Shown here one piece after another: positions 17,596-25,229 of a stretch of DNA of 31,458 nucleotides. Numbering within the stretch: the first letter of the stretch is position 1; each line of letters begins with the position of its first letter. Location of the stretch: contig CAVRZY010000193.1 of NCBI GenBank assembly GCA_963725415.1, positions 1 through 31,458 on the forward strand, given 5' to 3'. Made by a program: the position numbers and the translations under genes. This stretch comes from CAVRZY01 sp963725415 (GTDB lineage: Bacteria > Acidobacteriota > Terriglobia > Bryobacterales > Bryobacteraceae). The notes under the pieces were generated by a model. The model was not told the DNA's origin. It was given only the letters and a program-made list of their open reading frames with translations, and ran no database searches.

Positions 17596-18198
17596 CTAGG
17601 CCAGGTGCGCCAGCCGCCCACGCAGCGTCTCGTAAGCCCGGAACAGCAGCGACTTCACCGCCGACTCCGAGCAAATCAACACTCGTGCGATCTGGGAATA
17701 TTCCATCTCCTCGTATTTGTGCATCAGCACCGCCGCGCGCTGCTTCTCGGGGAGACCCTGGATGGCATGCCGGACCTCCTCGAGCTTCACGTCATAGACC
17801 AAATCCTGCTCGACCGTGGGCCTTCGATCCGCAACCTGCCGGCCCAATGCCTCCGGGCTATCCTGGTCAAGACTTTCCTGACAGCGTTCACTCCGTCCGT
17901 CCCGCAAGCAATTGAGAGCCAGGTGCATGGCAATACGGAACAGCCAGGTGGTGAACTTGGCGGTCGGCTCGTAGCTGGAGCGAGCGCGGTAAACTCGCAG
18001 GAATACTTCCTGGGCAAGTTCCTCCGCGATAGCCTGGTTCAGGACCATCCGGTAGATGAAGTGGATCAGGGGCGCCCGATGCTTCTCCAGCAATAAGGCA
18101 AAGCTGGCCGCATCGCCTTCCTTGACCCGCAGCATCAGCTCGGCGTCCGGCTCCAACGCCGCCGCGGCCACCATAGTGTGATTAACCCGCTCACCCAT
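17596..18198 (-). CDS. ECF-type RNA polymerase sigma factor
   Basis: 200 residues. Region 2 spans about residues 33-102 (LLEKHRAPLIHFIYRMVLN, AEELAQEVFLRVYRARSSYE, and KFTTWLFRIAMHLALNCLRD). Region 4 spans about 140-195 (GLPEKQRAAVLMHKYEEMEY, then the helix-turn-helix SQIARVLICSESAVKSLLFR). No region 1.1 or 3 is evident, so it is a group 4 sigma. The start is uncertain: ATG at 18198 lacks a good SD and ATG at 18174 is an alternative. The adjacent anti-sigma gene and exported DUF3106-like protein suggest envelope-stress or surface-state control. The same-strand surface operon just downstream is a natural candidate target (inference). Confidence 0.9.
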   Translation of the reverse strand: MGERVNHTMVAAAALEPDAELMLRVKEGDAASFALLLEKHRAPLIHFIYRMVLNQAIAEELAQEVFLRVYRARSSYEPTAKFTTWLFRIAMHLALNCLRDGRSERCQESLDQDSPEALGRQVADRRPTVEQDLVYDVKLEEVRHAIQGLPEKQRAAVLMHKYEEMEYSQIARVLICSESAVKSLLFRAYETLRGRLAHLA

Positions 18199-18209
18199 CG
18201 AAGGTTGCG

Positions 18210-18243
18210 AAAAAAAGCCGCTGGCTGCCAGCCGCTGGCGGCT
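18210..18243 (-). terminator. Rho-independent terminator after gpsA
   Basis: On the minus strand, AGCCGC...GCGGCT forms an outer stem with inner complementary GGCT/AGCC, followed directly by seven T residues (18216-18210). It begins about 6 nt after the gpsA stop and ends 12 nt before the sigma-factor start. Confidence 0.6.
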
Positions 18244-18248
18244 AGTGA

Positions 18249-19247
18249 CTATTCCCCTCTCAACGAACGTTCCATCAATTCTCGGATAGCCTCGCGGGGA
18301 GACAGTCCTTGGTACAGGACGCGGTACATCTGCTCGGTAATCGGCAGATCCACTTGATATTTTCGCGCTAATCCGACGGCGGCGTCAGTAGTTCGGATGC
18401 CTTCCGCCACCATGCGCATGGAAGCGAGGATATCGGCAAGCTTGCGGCCTCGGCCTAACTCGATGCCCACCATACGGTTGCGGCTGAGTTCGCCGGTGCA
18501 GGTGAGGACCAGGTCGCCGAGTCCGGCCAGTCCGGCCAGTGTCGCGGGGCAGCCGCCGAGGGCCACCGCCAGACGGGTGATCTCGACCAAGCCGCGGGTG
18601 ATCAACGCGGCGATGATGTTGCTGCCCAGACCCAGACCCCGGCAGACGCCAGCCCCGATAGCGATCACGTTCTTCAGCGCCGCTCCCATCTCGACCCCGA
18701 CCGGGTCCTGGTTGGTGTAGACGCGGAAGGTGGGGCTGGAGAATGCGAGCTGGATGGTTTCCGCAAGCAGGGCGTCAGTGGAGGAGATAACCAGGGCAGT
18801 CGGTTCACCGCGCGCCACTTCCGGCGCAAAGGTGGGTCCGGACAGCGCGGCCACCCGGGGCGCGAACCGGGCGCTCACCACCTCTCGGATCACTTCCGAC
18901 ATGCGCAACAGCGTGTTGTTCTCGAGGCCCTTGGTAGCGCTGACGAAGAGCATGGAAGGGTCCAGCCAGGAAAGCATCTCCGAGCAGACTGCCCGCACGA
19001 CATGGGACGGTGTCGCGCTGAGCACGACCTCGGCGCTTTCCAAGGCCGCGCGGAAATCCGTCACGATCCGGATCTTGTCGGGCAGGCGCAGCCCGGGCAG
19101 GTAAAGGTCGTTCTCCCTGGCGCTGCGCATGCGCTCGGCCAGGTCCTGCTCGTAAACCCAAAGGGACACGTCAGAAAAGCGGGGGGATAGAATGATTGCC
19201 AGGGCCGTGCCCCAACCCCCGCCACCGATGATGGCAAGCCGCCTCAG
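18249..19247 (-). CDS. gpsA: Glycerol-3-phosphate dehydrogenase [NAD(P)+]
   Basis: About 332 residues. Reduces dihydroxyacetone phosphate to sn-glycerol-3-phosphate, the backbone donor for phospholipids. N-terminal Rossmann motif LAIIGGGGWGTALA, then LSATPSHVVRAV, FVSATKGLEN, the ALSGPTFAPEVARGEPTA segment, the catalytic-lysine region GAALKNVIAIGAGVCRGLGL and the C-terminal domain with GLAGLGDLVLTCTGELSRNR. No ATG, GTG or TTG lies at the expected start. The frame opens at CTG (19247) or ATC (19250), with GGGAGG 6-9 nt upstream, overlapping the plsY stop. Either a rare start codon or a base error. The longer upstream open frame lies antisense to nothing but over plsY and is not homologous. Last gene of thpR-plsY-gpsA. 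Confidence 0.92.
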   Translation of the reverse strand: MRRLAIIGGGGWGTALAIILSPRFSDVSLWVYEQDLAERMRSARENDLYLPGLRLPDKIRIVTDFRAALESAEVVLSATPSHVVRAVCSEMLSWLDPSMLFVSATKGLENNTLLRMSEVIREVVSARFAPRVAALSGPTFAPEVARGEPTALVISSTDALLAETIQLAFSSPTFRVYTNQDPVGVEMGAALKNVIAIGAGVCRGLGLGSNIIAALITRGLVEITRLAVALGGCPATLAGLAGLGDLVLTCTGELSRNRMVGIELGRGRKLADILASMRMVAEGIRTTDAAVGLARKYQVDLPITEQMYRVLYQGLSPREAIRELMERSLRGE

Positions 19248-19849
19248 GATCGCCGGCCTCCCAACGAGAGGACGCTTTCGGTACCATCCCGGAGCCGCGT
19301 GATGTTCTCCTTGTGCCGCCAGACGACGAAGGCAGCGGCCAGAATGGCAGCAGTCTGAACCGGCCAGGGCGGGTGAGCGATCAGCCAGGCCGCCAAGGGG
19401 AACGAGACCGCGCCCACCATTGAACCCAGCGAGATGAACCGCGTACGGGCAACCACCACAAAGAAGATGAGCAGGGCCACCGCCACGGCCAGCGGCGCCA
19501 GATACAGGGAGGCTCCGACGAAGCTTGCTACCGCCTTGCCGCCCTTGAATTTCAGAAAGGCCGGGAAGGCGTGCCCGGCCATGACGGCCAGGGCGGCGGT
19601 GCTGATCCACAATGGATCTCCACCCGTGAGGAGCGCAGCCAGCCAGACCGCCAGATAGCCCTTCCCGATATCCAGCAGCAGCGTCACTATCCCCAGCCAT
19701 CGCCCGGTGGCGCGCAGGACGTTGGTCGCGCCGATGTTCCCGCTGCCCATGGACCGCACGTCCCGCCCGGTCTTCCATTTGACCAGCAAGAACCCGAACG
19801 GAATCGCGCCTAGCAGATACGCCATCAGTAAAACCAGAGCGGGTCTCAT
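19244..19849 (-). CDS. plsY: Glycerol-3-phosphate acyltransferase PlsY
   Basis: 201-residue membrane enzyme that transfers the acyl group from acyl-phosphate to glycerol-3-phosphate, the first step of phosphatidic acid synthesis. PlsY motifs are present: SMGSGNIGATNVLR (near residue 34), GHAFPAFLKFKGGKAVA (near residue 95), and several membrane helices (VLLMAYLLGAIPFGFLLV, LAVAVALLIFFVVVA, AAILAAAFVVW). The ATG at 19849 overlaps the thpR stop as ATGA, and the plsY stop overlaps the gpsA start. Pairing with gpsA puts substrate maker and substrate user in one transcript. Confidence 0.94.
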   Translation of the reverse strand: MRPALVLLMAYLLGAIPFGFLLVKWKTGRDVRSMGSGNIGATNVLRATGRWLGIVTLLLDIGKGYLAVWLAALLTGGDPLWISTAALAVMAGHAFPAFLKFKGGKAVASFVGASLYLAPLAVAVALLIFFVVVARTRFISLGSMVGAVSFPLAAWLIAHPPWPVQTAAILAAAFVVWRHKENITRLRDGTESVLSLGGRRS

Positions 19850-20400
19850 AGACTCGTGAAGAGGAATTCCGAAAGCTGGGTGTATAGGGAACCCGAGGGT
19901 GTCAGTGTGCTTTGGTAAAGGTAGAAGCGGTCGGCAGTGAAAGCGCCGAACTCGACGGAGGCGAGATTGGCGATGGCCTGCTGCAAGCCGTTTAGGGGAA
20001 CCGGTTCCTTGATGCGGGCCAGTGTCAAGTGCGGGGAGAAGGGTCGATTCTCCGGAGGCACGCCCAACCGGCTGAGGGCGCGGTCGGTGTCGCGCGCCAG
20101 TTCCGCCAAAGCCGGCGGCGCCTGCACGCCGGCCCAGAACACGCGCGGCGAGCGGGCGTTGGGAAAGAAGCCCAATTCGCGGACGTCGATCGGGATGGGC
20201 TGACGCTCGGTCAGGCCGCGCAGCGCGGCTTTCAATTCTTCCAGCCGCTCCTGGGGCCATTCCCCGATGAACTTCGTGGTGAGGTGCAGGTTCGCAGGCA
20301 GGCTCCAGCGGATGCGCGCGGTGGGGCGCAGGTGTGCGACCAGCCGCTCGAGGTTCGCAATGACTTGCTGCGGGAGGTCTATAGCAACAAACAGGCGCAT
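19846..20400 (-). CDS. thpR: RNA 2',3'-cyclic phosphodiesterase (LigT/2H family)
   Basis: 184 residues. Family enzymes hydrolyse RNA 2',3'-cyclic phosphate ends, using two HxTx motifs. Both are visible: HLTTKFIGEW (near residue 39-48) and HLTLARIKEP (near residue 124). The N-terminus MRLFVAIDLP is characteristic and fixes the start at 20400 rather than the longer frame opening at 20442. First gene of the thpR-plsY-gpsA unit, overlapping plsY by 4 bp, and divergent from the DNA glycosylase with 41 bp between starts. Confidence 0.9.
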   Translation of the reverse strand: MRLFVAIDLPQQVIANLERLVAHLRPTARIRWSLPANLHLTTKFIGEWPQERLEELKAALRGLTERQPIPIDVRELGFFPNARSPRVFWAGVQAPPALAELARDTDRALSRLGVPPENRPFSPHLTLARIKEPVPLNGLQQAIANLASVEFGAFTADRFYLYQSTLTPSGSLYTQLSEFLFTSL

Positions 20401-20441
20401 TGACGTACAGTTAATTGTCGAACGAATTCTTGCGGCTTGCA

Positions 20442-21044
20442 ATGGAGTGGCGCCAGATCGAGCGAGAGACAGAAATCCTGCCGGAATCGTTCTATGCGCG
20501 GCCGACCGTGGAGGTGGCGCGCGACTTGCTCGGCAAGATCCTGGTGCATGGCCAGACGGCCGGGCGGATCGTCGAGACGGAAGCCTACCTGGGCCTAAAG
20601 GATCTGGCGGCGCACGCCTCGCGGGGCATCACCGCGCGCACGCGGGTGCTGTTTGGGCCGCCTGGGCGGGCCTACGTGTATTTCATCTACGGGCAATACG
20701 AGTGCCTGAACCTGGTGGCTGAGGCCGAGGGCATCCCCGGCTGCGTGCTGATCCGGGCGCTGGAGCCGCTGGCGGGAATCGCGCTCATGCGGCGGCGCCG
20801 GCCGGCGGCCCGCTCGGTCGAGGTCCTGGCCTCGGGGCCCGGCAAGCTGACCCTGGCCATGGGCATCACCCGGCGGCACTACGGCGCCCAGGTCACGCGC
20901 GGGGCCCTGACGGTCCGGCGCTGGAAGAACGCGCCGGGATTCGAGGTCCTCGCCACGCCTCGCATCGGGATCCGCCACTGCGCCGACTGGCCGCTACGCT
21001 TCCTGATCGCCGGGAACCGGTGCGTGAGCCGACGGACAAGCTGA
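20442..21044 (+). CDS. mpg: 3-methyladenine DNA glycosylase (AAG/MPG family)
   Basis: 200 residues; base-excision repair enzyme that removes alkylated and deaminated purines. Family signatures: LPESFYARPTVEVARDLLGK at the N-terminus, GRIVETEAYLG with the catalytic Glu, the DNA-contacting GPPGRAYVYFIYGQYECLNL and LASGPGKLTLAMGI near residue 137. The length is normal for the family. ATG 20442 is preferred; a TTG at 20415 would add nine residues but has no SD either. It faces away from thpR. Confidence 0.92.
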   Translation: MEWRQIERETEILPESFYARPTVEVARDLLGKILVHGQTAGRIVETEAYLGLKDLAAHASRGITARTRVLFGPPGRAYVYFIYGQYECLNLVAEAEGIPGCVLIRALEPLAGIALMRRRRPAARSVEVLASGPGKLTLAMGITRRHYGAQVTRGALTVRRWKNAPGFEVLATPRIGIRHCADWPLRFLIAGNRCVSRRTS

Positions 21045-21057
21045 AGCTCGCTGCACC

Positions 21058-21085
21058 TAAGGTTTAGCCGCCAATCTCACGATAT
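21058..21085 (+). promoter_or_regulatory. Possible sigma28 (FliA)-like promoter before fliW
   Basis: TAAGGTTT at 21058-21065 matches the flagellar -35 consensus at seven of eight bases. CACGATAT at 21078-21085 resembles GCCGATAA (five of eight) after a 12-bp spacer, one more than usual. A flagellar promoter would fit the fliW-csrA genes downstream. Confidence 0.35.
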
Positions 21086-21110
21086 AGAACGGGGAGGCGC
21101 TCGACTGTCC

Positions 21111-21575
21111 ATGCCCCAGTTCGCGACTAAGCATTTCGGAATCATTGAGTTCGAAGGCGACGCGGGGTTCGAGTTTCCCTGCGGCCTGCCCGGCTTCGAG
21201 CAGGAGAGGCGATTCCTCCCCATCGAGCAGCCGGGCACAAAACCCATCGTCTTCCTCCAGAGCCTGACCCGGCCGGAGCTTTGCTTTATGACCCTGCCCG
21301 TGCCGGTGGTCGAGCCGAGCTATCAGCTTGCGGTGGCCCCCGAAGACCTCCGCATTCTGAGTCTGCCTGAGGACCGGCAGCCGGAAATCGGTTCGGGAGT
21401 CCTGTGCTTAGCGATCATCTCGGTGGCTGAAGACAGGCCACCGACGGCCAACCTGCTGGCGCCCATCGTGGTCAATTTGAAGACCCGCCAGGCTGTGCAG
21501 GCCATCCAGGTCGAATCAGGCTATTCCCATCAGCACCTGCTGGTTGCCGCATCCGGGGAGGGCGCATGCTCGTGA
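21111..21575 (+). CDS. fliW: Flagellar assembly factor FliW
   Basis: 154 residues. In Bacillus and relatives FliW binds CsrA and releases it from flagellin mRNA; when flagellin is in excess it binds FliW instead. Family marks: the N-terminal TKHFGIIEF, then PCGLPGFEQERRFLPIE, LQSLTRPELCFMTLPV, and the C-terminal NLLAPIVVNLKTRQAVQAIQ with QVESGYSHQH. GGGGAGG lies 13 nt before the ATG. The 3' end overlaps csrA by 10 nt, the usual fliW-csrA arrangement. Flagellin itself is not in the window. Confidence 0.95.
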   Translation: MPQFATKHFGIIEFEGDAGFEFPCGLPGFEQERRFLPIEQPGTKPIVFLQSLTRPELCFMTLPVPVVEPSYQLAVAPEDLRILSLPEDRQPEIGSGVLCLAIISVAEDRPPTANLLAPIVVNLKTRQAVQAIQVESGYSHQHLLVAASGEGACS

Positions 21576-21793
21576 TCCGCCGGCGCCCTGGGGAATCGGT
21601 CTTGATCGGAGGCGATGTCGAGGTCGAGGTCATTGACATCGGGCTGACCCGGGTGAAACTCGGCATCACCGCGCCCAAAGAGATTGTAGTTTTGCGCAAG
21701 GAGGTTAGGCTTACGCGGGAGGAAAACCTGGCCGCGGCCCGGGGACTGGCGCCGGAGAAGCTGGTCGAGCTGGCGGCCAGATTCCGCCGTTGA
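21566..21793 (+). CDS. csrA: Carbon storage regulator / translational repressor CsrA
   Basis: 75-residue RNA-binding dimer that blocks translation at GGA motifs in leaders. Typical sequence: MLVIRRRPGESVLIGGDVEV, then VKLGITAPKEIVVLRKEV. A GGGGAGG just upstream lies inside the fliW coding region, so the two are co-translated. The first TPR-glycosyltransferase gene starts 33 bp later, and its leader contains AGGGA (21811-21815), a weak candidate CsrA site. Confidence 0.95.
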   Translation: MLVIRRRPGESVLIGGDVEVEVIDIGLTRVKLGITAPKEIVVLRKEVRLTREENLAAARGLAPEKLVELAARFRR

Positions 21794-21826
21794 GGGCAGC
21801 CAAGCGATAGAGGGATTGCTTCACCC

Positions 21827-23791
21827 ATGACCGCAACCGAGCCGGACCTCCCTACCGCCCTTCAACACCACCGGGCCGGCAGGCTGGGAACTGCCGAGGG
21901 AATCTACCGCGAGATCCTGGCTCAGGATTCCAATCACGCTGACGCGCTACACCTGCTGGCCCTGATCGCCTACCAGTCGAGGCGGGTGGAGGAGGCGCTG
22001 CGCTTGATGGATCGCGCCATCCGCGCCAACCCGGACGCAGCAGTCTACCGCAGCAACCTGGGGAGTATGTTGCAGGGGCTGGGACGCACCGCAGAGGCCA
22101 TCCAGCGGTTTGGCGAGGCCTTGCGCCTCAAGCCGGACTATGTCGAGCCGCACCTGTACTTGGGGAACCTGGCCCTCCAGCAGGGCCGCTGGGAGGAGGC
22201 CATCCAGTCCTATCGGCGGGCCATCGAGCTGAAACCGGACTACGCCCAGGCCCACAACAACCTGGGCAACGTCCGCCTGAAGCAGGACCGCCTGGAAGAA
22301 GCCGAGGCCTGCTTCCGCGAGGCTTTGCGCCTTCAGCCCGACCTGGCTGAGGCGCATCTTAACTTGGGGAACGTTCACGCCCGTCAGGGCCACTCGAATG
22401 AGGCCGTGGCCTGTTTCCGTCAGGCCGCGCGGCTGAAGCCGGACTACGCGGAGGCGCACAACAACCTGGGAAACGCGCTACGGGAGCAGGGGCGTCTGGA
22501 AGAGGCCCTGGGCTGTTTGCGCCGGGCCCTCGATCTGAAACCGGATTTTGCGGAAGCCCGGCTGAACCTGGGCGCAGTGCTCGAAGACCAGAACCGGCTC
22601 GAGGAGGCGGCCGAGTGCCTGCATCAGCTTCTGCGGTTCAAACCGAACTACGCGCAGGCTCTGAACAACCTGGGCAGCGTGCTCAAGAAACTGGGGCGTC
22701 TGAAGGAGGGCCTGGACTGCCTCCAGCGCGCGCTACGGCTGAAACCTGACCTGGCGGAGGCCCACAACAACGTGGGCGCGGTCCTCGAACAGATGGGCCG
22801 GTGGGAGGAAACCGTGGCCTGTTATCAAGAGGCGCTGCGCTGGCAGCCGGACTTTGTCGAGGCGCACATGAACCTCTCGATGGCCTGGCTGCTGCTGGGG
22901 GACTTCGAACGCGGCTGGCGGGAATACGAGTGGCGGTGGAAAAAGAAAGGGACTCCGCCACGCCCCTGCGGGCGCCCGCTGTGGGACGGTTCGCCGCTGG
23001 AGGGCCGCACCATCCTCCTCCAGGCCGAACAAGGTCTAGGCGATACGGTCCAGTTCATCCGCTACGCTGCGGTGGTTAAGGAACGAGGCGGCAGGGTGGT
23101 GTTCGAATGCCAGCCCCGCCTGGCGCCATTGTTCAAGAGCGTGCGTGGCGTGGACCGGCTGATTTGCCCGAGCGACCTGCTGCCCGAGTGCGACGTCTAC
23201 GCCCCCCTGCTGAGCCTGCCGCTGATCTGCCGCACCTCGCTGGACAGCATACCCTGCCAGGTCCCGTACCTCGAAGTCGATCCCGGCCTGGTGGAGGTCT
23301 GGCACCGACGGATTGGCGATTGTGGAGGCCGGAGGAAGGTGGGCATCGTCTGGGCGGGCAACCCCGACCACAAGAACGAGCGCATTCGCTCGATGCTGCT
23401 GGCTCAGTTTGCGCCGCTGTCGGAGCTTCCGAATCTGGCCTTGTTCGCGCTGCAAAGAGGCGCCCAGGCCAAGGAACTCCCATCAGCGCCGCCGGGCCTG
23501 AAGATAACCAATCTGGAAGAGGAAGCCGGCCAGATCACCGATACGGCTGCGGCGATCATGTGTCTGGACCTGGTGATCGCGGTGGACACCATGGTGGCGC
23601 ATCTAGCCGGGGCATTAGGCCGGCCGGTGTGGCTGCTGCTGCCGTTTGCCCCGGATTATCGCTGGATGCTGGGCCGGGAAGACAGCCCCTGGTATCCCAC
23701 CATGCGTCTGTTCCGGCAGCCCGGTCACCGGGACTGGCTGGCGGTGATGGCCCAGGTGGCCGAGGAGTTGCGACATGGCGACGGCCTCTGA
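21827..23791 (+). CDS. TPR-glycosyltransferase paralogue 1
   Basis: 654 residues. About ten 34-residue TPRs fill residues 12-351 (typical unit ends AEAHNNLGN), followed by the bridge GDFERGWREYEWRW and a GT-B domain resembling family GT9 (heptosyltransferase-like). Key motifs: QGLGDTVQFIRY near 402, GIVWAGNP near 506, ITDTAAAIMCLDLVIAVDTM and AHLAGALGRPVW near 575-600, and DSPWYPTMRLFRQP near the C-terminus. No signal peptide or membrane segment, so cytoplasmic. TPRs probably recognise a protein acceptor while the C-terminal domain transfers a sugar, as proposed for FlmG-type flagellin glycosyltransferases; position right after fliW-csrA supports this. Donor sugar and acceptor are not determinable from sequence. 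Confidence 0.85.
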   Translation: MTATEPDLPTALQHHRAGRLGTAEGIYREILAQDSNHADALHLLALIAYQSRRVEEALRLMDRAIRANPDAAVYRSNLGSMLQGLGRTAEAIQRFGEALRLKPDYVEPHLYLGNLALQQGRWEEAIQSYRRAIELKPDYAQAHNNLGNVRLKQDRLEEAEACFREALRLQPDLAEAHLNLGNVHARQGHSNEAVACFRQAARLKPDYAEAHNNLGNALREQGRLEEALGCLRRALDLKPDFAEARLNLGAVLEDQNRLEEAAECLHQLLRFKPNYAQALNNLGSVLKKLGRLKEGLDCLQRALRLKPDLAEAHNNVGAVLEQMGRWEETVACYQEALRWQPDFVEAHMNLSMAWLLLGDFERGWREYEWRWKKKGTPPRPCGRPLWDGSPLEGRTILLQAEQGLGDTVQFIRYAAVVKERGGRVVFECQPRLAPLFKSVRGVDRLICPSDLLPECDVYAPLLSLPLICRTSLDSIPCQVPYLEVDPGLVEVWHRRIGDCGGRRKVGIVWAGNPDHKNERIRSMLLAQFAPLSELPNLALFALQRGAQAKELPSAPPGLKITNLEEEAGQITDTAAAIMCLDLVIAVDTMVAHLAGALGRPVWLLLPFAPDYRWMLGREDSPWYPTMRLFRQPGHRDWLAVMAQVAEELRHGDGL

Positions 23792-25229
23792 AGCTGATGT
23801 GCTGCATCGCACCGGAATCCAGGCCTCGGAACGCGGCGAGCACCAGGCGGCGCTGGCGGCCCTGAGCCGCGCTATCGCGCTCGATCCTTCTCAGTGCTGG
23901 TATCACAACGATCTCGGCAACGCCCTCCAGAGAATGGGCCGCATCCCCGACAGCCTGCTCTGCTATCAGGAGGCGCTGCGGCTGGCGCCGGGCTGCGCCG
24001 AGGCATACAACAATCAGGGCAGCGCCTACCTTCGCCTGGAAAGGCGCCAGGAGGCCATCGCGAGCTTCCTGAAGGCCATCGAGCTCAAGCCGGATTACCC
24101 GGACCCCTACAACAACCTCGGCAATGTGCTTCAGGCGCAGGGACACCTGATGGATGCCGCCTCGTGCTATCGCGAGGCGCTGGCCTTGCGTCCCGATTTT
24201 GCGGAGGCCTGGCACAACCTGGGCAAGGTTTTCGAGGTGGGGCGTTCGCTGGAGGATGCGCTGACCTGTTACGAGGAGGCCCTACGCATCCGGCCGCGCT
24301 TCGCCGAGGCCCACATCAGCCGGGCCATGACCTGGCTGTTGATGGGGCATTTCGAGCAAGGCTGGGAGGAATACGAGTGGCGCTGGCAAGGCAACGAGCT
24401 GCCGAGACGGGAGTTCGCCCAGCCGCGCTGGGACGGATCCCGGCTGGATGGCAGCAGGATCCTGCTTTACGCCGAGCAGGGGCTGGGAGACACGCTCCAA
24501 TTCCTACGTTTTGTCCCTATGGTCCGGGAAGCGGGGGGAAGAGCGATTGTGGAGTGCCAGGCGCGCCTGGCGCCGCTGGTCGAAACGATGCCCGGCATCG
24601 AGGCGGTGATCGCGGCCGGCGCTCCGCTGCCGCCTTTCGATGTCCAAGCGCCGTTATTGAGCCTGCCGAGAATCTTTCGCACGACGCTGGAAACCATCCC
24701 GACGCCGGCCCGTTTTCAAGTGGACGGCGGGCGCCTGACGGCCATGAAAAGACGGCTGGGCCGGGCGCGCCGCAAGATCGGACTGGTCTGGGCCGGCAAC
24801 CCCGTCCATCGCGACAACCCGTACCGTGACCGGTCGGTGGGGCTGGCCAGTTTTGCGCCGCTGGCGCAGGTTTCCGGGCTGGCGTTGTTCAGCTTGCAGC
24901 GCGGGCCGGAGGCGGCTCAGCTCTCTTCTGCACCGCCGGGGCTGAAGATCAGCAATCTCGAGGCGGAGTCCACCCAGATCATGGACACGGCGGCCGCCAT
25001 CATGAATCTGGACCTGGTGATTTCGGTTGACAGCATGGCGCCGCACCTGGCCGGGTCGCTGGGCAAGCCGGTCTGGGTGCTGCTGCCCTTCGCTTCGGAA
25101 TGGCGGTGGCTGCTGGAGCGGGAGGACAGCCCGTGGTATCCCAGGGTACGCCTGTTCCGGCAACCCCGTCCGGGGGACTGGGCGGAGGTGATGAAGCGAA
25201 TCCTGGAGGCGCTCGATGCTCCGCGCTAG
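23775..25229 (+). CDS. TPR-glycosyltransferase paralogue 2 (shortened TPR region)
   Basis: 484 residues, 17-nt overlap with paralogue 1 and an SD (GAGGAG) inside it. Only about five TPRs precede the GT-B domain. The N-terminus (ADVLHRTGIQASERGEHQ) aligns with the second TPR of its neighbours, so the conserved first TPR (EAEAIYREIL...NADALHLLG in the others) is missing. The GT domain is complete: QGLGDTLQFLRF near 235, GLVWAGNP near 336, DTAAAIMNLDLVI and SVDSMAPHLAGSLGKPVW near 405-430, EDSPWYPRVRLFRQP. Here DTMVAH is replaced by DSMAPH, which could alter the active-site pocket. Confidence 0.82.
   Translation: MATASEADVLHRTGIQASERGEHQAALAALSRAIALDPSQCWYHNDLGNALQRMGRIPDSLLCYQEALRLAPGCAEAYNNQGSAYLRLERRQEAIASFLKAIELKPDYPDPYNNLGNVLQAQGHLMDAASCYREALALRPDFAEAWHNLGKVFEVGRSLEDALTCYEEALRIRPRFAEAHISRAMTWLLMGHFEQGWEEYEWRWQGNELPRREFAQPRWDGSRLDGSRILLYAEQGLGDTLQFLRFVPMVREAGGRAIVECQARLAPLVETMPGIEAVIAAGAPLPPFDVQAPLLSLPRIFRTTLETIPTPARFQVDGGRLTAMKRRLGRARRKIGLVWAGNPVHRDNPYRDRSVGLASFAPLAQVSGLALFSLQRGPEAAQLSSAPPGLKISNLEAESTQIMDTAAAIMNLDLVISVDSMAPHLAGSLGKPVWVLLPFASEWRWLLEREDSPWYPRVRLFRQPRPGDWAEVMKRILEALDAPR

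Noticed and set aside
19250..19778. Upstream extension of the gpsA frame
   Set aside because: The extra residues lie in the plsY coding region, show no similarity to GpsA and precede the Rossmann motif at the normal N-terminus.
20415..20441. TTG start for the DNA glycosylase
   Set aside because: No SD in front and the extra residues are not part of the family; ATG at 20442 is simpler.
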